This document shows, piece by piece, positions 55,179 to 64,000 of a DNA stretch of 64,000 bases. Each line of letters opens with the position of its first letter. The stretch's first letter is position 1. The notes under the pieces were generated by a model. That model saw nothing but the letters and a program-made list of their open reading frames with translations, searched no databases and was not told the DNA's origin. Both the position numbers and the translations under genes were made by a program. Where the stretch lies: contig JAJEKV010000213.1 of assembly GCA_021234155.1 (NCBI GenBank), positions 374,001-438,000 on the forward strand, read 5' to 3'. The stretch comes from Isoetes taiwanensis. Taxonomy: Eukaryota; Streptophyta; Lycopodiopsida; Isoetales; Isoetaceae.

Positions 55179-58100
55179 TTATTCATTGGACATCGAATCC
55201 TCATCCAAAAAATCACGTTGGATGTCCTTCCACTTGTCATCGTCTAATTGTAGAAGTCGTCTCCTTTGCATTGTTGGATTTTGAGGCGCAATATCTTCCT
55301 CTTCCTACATATAATCTTCATGTGCCATTGAGGAATGCATCGGTGATCTTAGTTCTTCATTTCTCATTTCCTCTTGAGTCTCATAATCCTCTACAAGTGG
55401 CTCCACAAATTCAATTTCTTGTTCATGTTCTACCTCTTCCTCATGCTCCTCCTCTTCTTCCTCAAGGACTGGATTTCAAATATATCGACGTGATGTCGGT
55501 TCTGTAGGAATTACAATCCACCATGCATTGTTTACTAGATTGATATGAAAGAATACTTGTTGAACTTGATGTGGATACACATAGGGTTCACTTGATCTAC
55601 TAGGACATTTGTGGAATCAACTTCGAAAAAACCAGATAGATGTCTTTGCACTGCTTGATTACTTTCACAATATAGAGGTTCGAACCACTTAGCCTTTGGT
55701 ATGGTCTGCCAAAACGATAGAAAATCCACATCAATGATGTCTGTAATAACCCCAACGTATTCAGGTTCTCCATCAATGGGGTTATTGTCTTTAACACTTG
55801 ATTGGCTTTTTTGGTTAAATGAAGCACGGATTCTAACATCAAAAGTGACGCGAGCTTTCTCAATGCCATCAATTTAAAAATGTTGATCACGTGCCCACAA
55901 TGAATTATAGAACCTAACCTGCAAATTGTCAATACACGATGGTTATAAGATGCTCAACAAACACAAGAATATGTATTGACAATAACAAAAAAGGAACTAA
56001 TCAATTTATTATACCCCAATGCAATGTGGAGATCATATTGTTGAACTTTCTCTCCATTCTCTTCCGTTTCTCTAAGCTTTTTTTACAACCACCAAGAGGG
56101 TGGGGAATCGGGTAGAGGCATTATCTCTGGGAGGTATTGTATGGCTCTCCTACGATGTCCTCGTCCTCGACCGTTCCTTGCAGCATATGCTTTTCTATCA
56201 CTATCTCTTTGTGCCTCTCAACTTATACAATTCAATCCACGTAACAAGGCTATTTGTATTCTTCACGATAAGTTTATTGATACCTTCAAACATCTCGTCA
56301 CTTAACCTCCATTGTCTACCCAAGCCTTGCAAGACTTCATTTTCTAACCAATTAGGGACCTCTTTCTTCTATACCCTTCGTGCATTTGGATCTATTGATG
56401 TAAATAGTGTCTCGTGAATAAGATGTCCTTCGGCTATACATCCCTCGGGTCTTGCCATCCAATGTACATATCCTTTTAATACCTTCATATATCTTTCCAA
56501 AAAGAACATCCATCTAGAAGGGTTTGGAGCAACGAGCAAAATTTCTCGTGGTAAGTGCACCAACAAACGTATCTAATGTGATTGGTACATCAAATTTATT
56601 GAAATGAGCTATATAACTGAAGATCAAATAAACTAGCAGGAAATAAATCTTCTAGGTGACATAGTATCTCTGCAATCTCTATTTCCATGGCAGGGATATC
56701 AGCAGCTACAATTTGTTTAAAAGAAACGCATCTAGAGAACCTAGCGTGTCTATAGATGACCTTCCTGATAGCTATCGTGAGGCAATTCTCTAAGGCGCAT
56801 GGAAGAGTATGCGGCAATGACAAAAAAATTAGAATTAGCTCTAAAAGTACACATATATTTACAAGTTTGAATATGCTAATAATAACAAGGAAAAAAGGTA
56901 GTAGTGGCTTTCAAACAATTTAGGCCACAATGGTTATGTTCTTCATTTATATGATTAGATATAAATCTGTAGAAACTTGTGCCAATCACGTGACTTTAAG
57001 CCGGTGAGATCCCCACCTTTTCTAAGAGAGGATCCATAACCAATTGGAGTGTGTAAAGTTTTAATTTCTTCTTTTACTTGTTTCAGCTCGTCCTCTTCAA
57101 TACCCATGGACAACGAGGAAAGCGAGGAGCTTTACCTTCTTCTTCGATTGGCCACAATTCCCTTTTAATACATTTACTTAGATTTTTTGTAGCATTTTGG
57201 GTATCCCAATCTCCTGTAAGATGTTGCCAAAGTGAATGGCTCACATTCTTGAAAATGTGCATAGGATCTAAGAGATGTGCGATCTCCAGTTTTGACAAAT
57301 ATTCTAATCTATAAAATATTGATAGTCTTTTCATGCAAGGTGGAGCCATTGAACTTTTTATGTCACGATCGTTCATGTTTGCAACCAATCATGTGGACCT
57401 CTCCTCAAGAGCACATCCGATGTATTACCAGGACGAAGTTGATGACCTAATGGTAGATATTTTTGATGGCCAATGTATATCATCTTCGATAGGAATGGGG
57501 ATTTATATGATGTTAACAATTGGCCAGATGATGGGCATCCACATGATCCACTAGTTTGCAATCCTGAAAAATATACATTCAAGTTTTAAAATTACTATTT
57601 CAAAAAATGAAGTGAATGATAATATCATTGTACCAGACGCAACACTAAATCCAGGGTAGTCATGAATGGCAAAGCAAAGAATCCCGTGGAAGATGAAATT
57701 GTGTGGTTGTCTAGAAATGTTATACATATGTATTCCTTTTCATAAAAGATCCAATTCCTCTACAAGTGGTTCCAAGTATACATTCATATCCTTCACTTGA
57801 TATTTCCCCTAAAAGAGTGTCATTGCATTATTAGTTAAAAAGCCACAACCTTATAAAAATATATTGCAAGTACCTGGAATTATGAGGGTTAGCATTAAAT
57901 GGCCTGCCTCAATTGCCATCCAACGTGGTATGTTGTAGTTTATAATAATAATGGGCCAAACACTATGGGTAGACGACATAGTGCTAAATGGACATATTCC
58001 ATCCATGCCTAAAGCTAGACGAACATTCCTTTGTTCATCCTTGAAATGCTTCCATTTGCTTTCTATATGTTTCAAGGCCTCGCCATCGGTTGGGTACCAC

Positions 58101-58440
58101 AAAATTCCATCATTCCTTCGATGTTTTGCATGGAAGTCCATGAATTGGGCTAGGGAAAGACATTTAAACATAATTTGTGATCGAGGGATAATCGGCATGT
58201 GCCGCAAGACTTTCTTTGGTACTTTTAACTTTGCTTTTTCATCATATCGCGGTTCATTGCATTTGGGACATGTACTCATATCACTATATTCATTGCGGAA
58301 CAAGATGCAATCATTCACGCATACATGAATACATTTGTACTCTAAACCTAATTCTTGCAAAAGTTGCTTGACATCCCTTTGAGATTTTGGAAGACAATGA
58401 TCACTTGGAAGAGTATAGTCTCCTAGCAAACTAGCAAAAG
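55179..58440 (-). pseudogene. CACTA TNP2-type transposase gene
   Basis: The Transposase_21 region starts at 58429: CPKCNEPRYDEKAKL, PIIPRSQIMFKCLSLAQFMD, DGILWYPTDGEALKHIES, RNVRLALGMDGICPF and WPIIIINYNIPRWMAIEAGH. After an intron-like gap it goes on with DMNVYLEPLVEELDLL and FAIHDYPGFSVASG (57800-57650), KMIYIGHQKYLPLGHQLRPG (57470-57410) and HLLDPMHIFKNVSHSLWQHL (57280-57200). The DUF4218 part includes ALENCLTIAIRKVIYRHARF, AEILCHLEDLFPASLFD, MLVHLPREILL, RYMKVLKGYVHWMARPEGCI and AEGHLIHETLF (56823-56369). The C-terminal DUF4216-like part and NAWWIVIPTEPTSRRYI (about 55540-55490) lead to an acidic tail ending at the stop 55179-55181. The protein would bind the subterminal repeats and cut the ends. 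Internal stops (for example in LDLL*KG) show it is broken, unless some gaps are introns. Confidence 0.85.
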
Positions 58441-59025
58441 AGAAAAAGTGTCAAGTAAGAAAACAAGGTGCTGCGCACGAAGGGTTGCCCTCCATGGCCG
58501 GAGTGTGGAGTGGCTTGAATCATAGTTCAAAGTTTTTGACAATCAATTCAAAACTATAATCCTGGACATTTGGAACAAAATCTATTTATCCTATTGTTTA
58601 AATTTGGTTTTCCCGGGGTTCCGAAAACTTTTTGGATTTTTTTCTGGGTTGGTTTTTCAAAGGTTTTAAATGTTTTGGCCGCCGGAAAATATTTCCGAAT
58701 TTCTAAAAATCGGGGAAAAAAAACTTTGGTATGATTTCAGGTTCGAGATATCATAGATAGTTTGGAGCAGGGATTATTTTCCAGCATGAAGGCCGTGTGG
58801 AGGACAGGGATAGTAGGTTTTCTTTGTAGAAATCTCTTGGTGTGCGGACTGGCTCATGGATGGATTCAAAGCTCCATGCCAATAGCTGTCGGTTCTGGAC
58901 CACGCCGACCACGCCATAGTTCTGCTTCAGTAAGGCCCTTATTCACCAGTAGACATGTATATTGTGCTCTTTCAATTCATTGGATTCTTCCGTCATGCTC
59001 CTCTGATTTTTTCGATACCAAAATC
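58441..59025. other. Upstream region of the GH17 gene fragment
   Basis: No CACTA end or other transposon mark is recognised. An AAAACTTTTTGG/CCGGAAAATATTTCCG-rich stretch (58620-58710) has short palindromes. A promoter cannot be placed. Confidence 0.35.
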
Positions 59026-59370
59026 ATGGCCGCCACCTCCAGATTTCTCCCTTTCGTCGTTCTTCTTTTTGGACTGCTGATTCCCTGTTTTGCATCGTAA
59101 AATCGGAAGAAAATGCTTCGAATTTTTTCCCGAATTGTTTTTGAGGCTGATAAAAAGGCTTGAGTCTTCCTTGAAATGTGCCTTAATTTGAATTACTCTG
59201 TTTGCTTTTTGTCGTTCTTGACTAGAAGTATGATTTTTTAAAAGTTTGCTTTCAAGAATGTGTTTAATCTGTGTAGAGCGTTGGAGTGAATTATGGCAGA
59301 CTCGGCAATAATCTTCCTACAAATCCACAAGTTGTGGGACTTCTCAAATCGTTCCACATAAAGAAGGTGA
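59026..59370 (+). pseudogene. 5' end of a GH17 beta-1,3-glucanase gene
   Basis: Exon 1 (59026-59096) encodes MAATSRFLPFVVLL and FGLLIPCFAS, a typical secretory signal peptide, and ends at a GTAAAA donor (59097). A 183-base intron ends TGTGTAGAG at about 59279. Exon 2 then reads VGVNYGRLGNNLPTNPQVVG and LLKSFHIKKVRIFD. This is the hallmark N-terminus of mature glycoside hydrolase family 17 proteins, which cleave beta-1,3-glucan (callose or fungal wall) outside the cell. The frame departs from the family right after VRIFD (about 59382). GTGAGG after KK could be a donor, in which case the VRIF match would be coincidental. I find no later exon with the catalytic glutamates in the next 4.6 kb. A truncated copy or a gene with very long introns are both possible. 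Confidence 0.65.
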
Positions 59371-62300
59371 GGATTTTCGATTTCGTGATTGCATGCTTAC
59401 AGGTTGATTTCTGCTTAGAGATAGATTCAAGCTCCAATTTGTAGGTTAAGGTTGTGATTTGCTTCTTTCAAAGGAAAGCAACACTATAGGAGGAATGTTA
59501 CTGCCTAAATCTGTCATAGATGAAGATGAGAATGGACACAATAAGGTTTATTGAATGAAGGCATTTATTTTTTGTTTCTAGGGTCAGAATCTGCTTTGAA
59601 TCTATATTTTTTGCTTGGTGTTCTTTGTGAATTGACATCTCTCTGGAATTAATTTACTGTAGGTTTTTTCAATGTGTATGTTCTAGCTGGGTTTGCTGCT
59701 TACAACGGATTTGCTTCTTGGATGAATTTTTGCATATACAGTTTTGCCTCTTCGTCGCTACAATGGCCGTGGATGGAGAGACCTTCAATTATGATTTGGT
59801 GTGAAGCGGATTTACGGTAAGGGCCATAAAGAATTTATGGTTTTTTTGAAATGTAAGCTGGTTTAAATGAACTGAATCTAGGAGTTCATATAAGCAGGAA
59901 TAGGGCATACTGTCTGGTCCTTGAATGCGAAATTATGAATGACCTTGAATGTGAAGGTGGGTGGAATTCCTTATGCTGCATGCTAGGCTGTCTACAATAT
60001 CTGTCTTAGGTATGGGTCAAGATTGTGCTAACTATTTGTTGTATCTTTCGAACAGATTAGTATTTTAGTTGAGGCACCATTCAATAGGGCACGCTTTCAC
60101 ACAAGCAAGGTAATGAAAAGCTATTATTCTAGGTATGATGCTTCTTTCTGCTTTTGCCAATGCGAACTTTTGTGACATTCATTGTGTGAACTTCTGAAAA
60201 TGAGGTAGTGCCGGATTGTTCAAGGTTAGAAGAATCTATGTCTCAAGTTTTCTCTTTATTCTATAAGTGTAATTTATTACTTGCATGAAGATGACTTGCT
60301 CTTTTCCTCCGTTTATATGCTATTCCAGTCAAATAATCACTTTTTGTCTCTTTTTTCCTCTGATATTTGAACAACAAGGAAGAATCTTCTTACATTCTGA
60401 ACCCAGTCTGTCATGTTAACTTCCGGTGCTTTTGGGGTCAGTTTGTCTTCATATGTTCATTTGCCTTTTCTTTTTAGGTTCTACGTCTTCAAGACCTGAC
60501 AATACACTGACATTTGTTGTATCCTCGATTTAATTGTTGGTTTTTTATTTCATTGCAACTGCTTCTGCCAAATGAGTCTCTAGAAACAGTCTAGAAGTTT
60601 AACCTTCTTACCTAATGCACGTGTCCTATGGCAATCTAGATTTCAAAAGGGTTAATTTGTGCGCTGCACTGATTTCACACTGCCACTGCCACTGCTCTGC
60701 CAGAGTTCATGCTTTAAGGACGCAAGAAAGCAAGTAGGTATTGTTTTGTGCAGTTCATTATCCTTCCGACCATAGGTCTCAGGTCTCAATTAAGCAAATT
60801 ATATTTAATGTTGCTTTTGCTTGCAGATAATTTTGGTTGTGCATCAACCTCTATAAATAAATTGTGTTTGCAGGGTTGCCTTGAAGAACTGACACTGTCA
60901 TATGAAGACCATGTTGTTTGTTGTTTTTATCCACTTTGGTGCTCCACTTCTGTTTGCACTAAGCATGTCTTTATCCAATTTCATTGGAATCAGACATCAA
61001 GGCTTTTACATACAAGTTCCTTAGCTTGCACCAGCGCAGCCTGGCTCTATGATGGGCAGTCTTGCTAGCACAGTGGCATAAGGTAATGTCTTTTTTATTT
61101 GATTGTGTTTTTGTTGTTTAGACTATTAATTCGGGTGTTGTGACGAGGAATCGCTTATGGAAATGGCAATGCAATTGCGCACCACATGTGGAATGGCAAT
61201 GCAATTGCTCATCGTGCAGTTGATGACATCATGGGACCTACACTAGTGCAAGAGAGTCCAATCAACCACGAGTTTGCTGGCACTCACAACTATTGGAGCT
61301 GCTGATGCATGTGGCAATCATATGAAGGCATTCCAAGCTGTAAGTTATTGGAACAAATCTTGCTTGAAATTTTATGCTGTTTGTTTGCTGTCGTACTATC
61401 AAAATGACCTGCAATTTTTGCAATGACTTAATTGGAGTGGGAATGATATCACCAGGTGCCAATTCTATATGGACATGCTTGCTAAATGTCAGAGCAGTTC
61501 GACAACTTCTGCTACGAGTCGCCTTCTCATCTGCTATTCCAGTTTGTTGAGGGTTTTGGGATATAATTGTATTGTGTTCTTCAGAAATTTATAAGGCTAT
61601 AGGGCAGGTGATGCTTTCTTTGCTAATAATAGTTTTGTTGGCATCGATGCTGCACTAAGCTGAAGGATCAGATGAGATAGTGAGACAAAAACGATGGCAT
61701 AAAATTGTTAATAAGTGGCCTTACCTTATCTTGCACCTGGCCCGTACTATGAATCTTCAACCTTGCCTCTTGCACCATGGCCCATGCGTTCGCACACAGT
61801 TTCTTTCGAGAGGGCATATCAGAAGAGGTTGCTTCAGTTCTAGCTCCAAAAACCAAACTAAATTTCAATACAGTTTCCTGCATCAAAGATCGTAAGTGCA
61901 AATTTTCTTCTTCGAGTTTGAGCATTTTGGTCAATCAAGTTTGTATTATTGTAGAAGGAGCTGGAGGTAGTGAGGATTGGAGAAAACGCTCCAAGCCCAT
62001 CAAGCCTAAAGATCACTGCAGGTAGTAGCGAACCTAATGCGTCTACTAAATGGTGGAAATGTTTAATCTTAAGGTCTTCATTGCCAGCCAATGCGGGTTG
62101 TGCGATACTTATTACATAGCTCATGTGAAGGAATCCTGTGCATTTTTGGGCGATGGAATGTCCAGAATTGAGGTACACAATATGCATTTGGTTGCAGTGT
62201 GTTGACAATGCACTGCCTGACTAAAATGCATGGATAGGAGTTAGAGTCCAAAGTTCATGGAAGAGGGAGAAACCACGAATCTCTTGATGACTTGCACTTT

Positions 62301-63262
62301 GGTGTTCACAAGCAAATGCTATTCCAACCTATAGAAGGCAAGTGCTCATTATTTATCTGCTGGACCCCATTTACACATAGCAACTTGATGGGCCATTTAC
62401 TGTATCATGTGCAGACAAAAACATATTTTCTGCAATAAAATTGCAAAAGCTCAGCTTGAAGAATTGAAATACTTCCAAATAGGAAATGATTTTGTTAACT
62501 TTATATTTTTACTCTCAAGCCTGAAGTGTTCCTATTTAAAAACTTCTCTTTTTGGAGCTCATGAAGAGAACAGACAAAATTTGATAACAATCTACAAGCT
62601 TGAATTCATTCACTTTGTGAAAGAACTTGGAGTGCCAAAAATGTTGAGTAATGACCAAAACTAGGGAAAGATCTAGAAAGCATTGCTTCTTACTTTAGAT
62701 AAGTATGGCAGAAAGGGGCTTATTACTTATTCTTCCTAGCAGGTGCGCAATGGACAGGTATTGTGACAGCAATTGCCATAGAAATGTTGAGAACTGGCGT
62801 GTTGAAGCTGTAATATGCGTACAAAGGTTCCATGGCCACTTACTATGTTAACTTTATACAATGTGCGACTGACAATATAGCTTAATTGGGTGCTTCACCT
62901 GGTTTTCAGTGACCTAAATGATCGGTTTAGTCCAAGATCTGTACTTGCGAGGTTTGTTTGCTTCCAACATTTCTGCAATGGTATTATACTTATTTGTATT
63001 ATACTTATTTGTGCTTAGGTAGATGCAGCGATTGCAGGCATCTTAAGCATCTAATATTGAGTGGAAGCTTTTGCAGTTCCCATTTTATGTTGTGCTAGAA
63101 AAACAAGAAAGCCTATTACTTTTAGACTCTGCACCATAGAGTGCTCTTAAATTTGTTAGCTCTGTGGTCTAAACCCACTGAATAGATCACAGAGCCTAAT
63201 AATAAACTCAAAACTCAAAAGGAGAGTAAAGAAAAAAAGGAAGAAGAAGTAACGTCTACTAA

Positions 63263-63353
63263 AGATTCCTCATTATTCCTGATGCAAATTGCGAGGAGCT
63301 AGGAGATCTAGATTCCTCATTCCTGATGCAAATTGCAAGGAGCTAGGAGATCT
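63263..63353 (+). repeat. 44-47 bp tandem duplication
   Basis: Two adjacent units (63263-63309, 63310-63353) start AGATTCCTCATT and end GGAGCTAGGAGATCT. They differ by a three-base deletion and one substitution. Confidence 0.85.
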
Positions 63354-63670
63354 GAGTTTATTTCCCTGTAAAATTACCAAAGCATCTCTTTAATTAAGTG
63401 CTTAGCTTCATTTTGCATGTTTCCCTTTCAACTTAAAATCCTGATCATGCTTAGCTTCATTTGCTGCTTCTGTACTTGGAACCGTAATTGCGACATGAGC
63501 CTTCCTAGATCTTTGGCAGCCATGACTGATTCTCTTGGTTCTGTACTTAGTATAGTCATTTTAATTTCTAACTTTGTTTAAAATGCATGCGTATTTATGT
63601 TAGTGTGTTAATGCTGCAACACAGGAACACATTTGTGTAAAACTTGGGCGAGCTAGGAATTGTGGAAGAG

Positions 63671-63732
63671 ATGCATCCAAGAGAAATATTTTGTCTGCAA
63701 ATGTGCATCCAAAAGAAATATTTTGTCCACAA
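63671..63732 (+). repeat. 31-bp tandem duplication
   Basis: Two units share GCATCCAA, AGAAATATTTTGTC and CAA, and differ at about four positions. Confidence 0.8.
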
Positions 63733-64000
63733 AAGTGGTTGGATCAAGTTGTTAATCTTGCCATCCATGAACACGACATTTAAAAGTTGATTGAAACATT
63801 GAATGGCCTAGCTGTAATATTATTCCGTTATTGAAAAAATTGAGCCAATGCTGACCTTATACATTGCACATACAAAATTTTATTCAAGAACAAAACTGTT
63901 TGAAGTTTACATTGACAGATTTATTTATAGCTATCCTTCAAAAAGAAACAAACTACATAAATGCCATAATGCCAATGTGTAATAATAAAGCCCAAGATTT

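Larger units (their letters stand above)
51598..58440 (-). mobile_element. CACTA (En/Spm-type) transposon, 3' end and transposase gene, 5' end not found
   Basis: The terminus CACTACAAGAGAATGC at 51598 is the hallmark CACTA inverted repeat. The next 300 bases are filled with TGACG/TGACGAA motifs, in line with the subterminal transposase-binding repeats of this superfamily. A LINE interrupts it at about 51915-54640; subterminal motifs (TTCGTCA) resume at 54643-54676. The TNP2-type gene lies on the minus strand (58440-55179), so 51598 is the element's 3' end. The opposite CACTA end is not visible near 58440, so the element is truncated or rearranged. Confidence 0.75.
59371..64000. other. Unassigned, possibly intronic or intergenic DNA
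   Basis: Short exon-like patches exist, for example 59741-59818 between CATATACAG and GGTAAGG, and 60061-60108 before a GTAATG. They give no recognisable family and no continuous frame. Two recent tandem duplications are present (63263-63353 and 63671-63732). TATTATACTTATTTGT is duplicated near 62980. No transposon ends or RNA genes are seen. Confidence 0.4.

Overview
The window looks like repeat-rich nuclear DNA of a land plant with a large genome. Evidence: two Ty3/gypsy chromovirus-type elements, a CACTA (En/Spm) transposase gene, non-autonomous Helitrons, a LINE, several MITE-like fold-backs, fragments of a PPR gene and of a Sam50/Omp85-type gene with plant-like introns, and the 5' end of a GH17 beta-1,3-glucanase gene. 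The lineage (fern, lycophyte, gymnosperm or other) cannot be fixed from sequence alone. No intact host gene is visible and most coding sequence is broken by frameshifts and stops. All names below rest on motif recognition by eye, not on searches.

Layout. 1-10393: copies A (1-7808) and B (7825-10393) of a large segmental repeat; its third copy C lies at 25288-33070. Each carries a 320-bp fold-back element; A and C also carry antisense PPR and Sam50-like fragments and a TATA-containing promoter-like segment followed by a possible exon. 10394-19708: a plus-strand chromovirus with an unidentified ORF ahead of gag, a 667-bp MITE inside gag, pro-RT-RNaseH-IN-chromodomain, a degenerate 100-bp repeat, a polypurine tract and a 1.6-kb 3' LTR, but no visible 5' LTR. 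19709-25287: a 321-bp MITE and a 2.6-kb minus-strand Helitron. 33071-41166: a strongly T-rich strand-asymmetric domain, interrupted by a second Helitron (37286-39423) that carries about 1.9 kb of almost pure pyrimidine tract. 41167-43500: low-information DNA with palindromes and tandem duplications. 43500-46860: minus-strand chromovirus pol. A protease-like remnant at 51110-51500 suggests the same element was split by a 4.2-kb insertion holding paired palindromic repeats. 51598-58440: a CACTA element end with TGACG subterminal repeats, interrupted by a LINE (about 51915-54640), then its TNP2-type transposase gene on the minus strand. 58441-64000: the start of a GH17 gene and otherwise unassigned DNA.

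The parts form nested insertions rather than a pathway: MITE into gag, LINE into CACTA, CACTA beside or into gypsy, and an unknown segment into gypsy pol. The most unusual points are the extra ORF upstream of gag, the pyrimidine-tract Helitron, a tandem hairpin pair with a compensatory base change, and divergence between repeat copies that concentrates at CAG/CTG sites, which may be a methylation-linked sequencing artefact.
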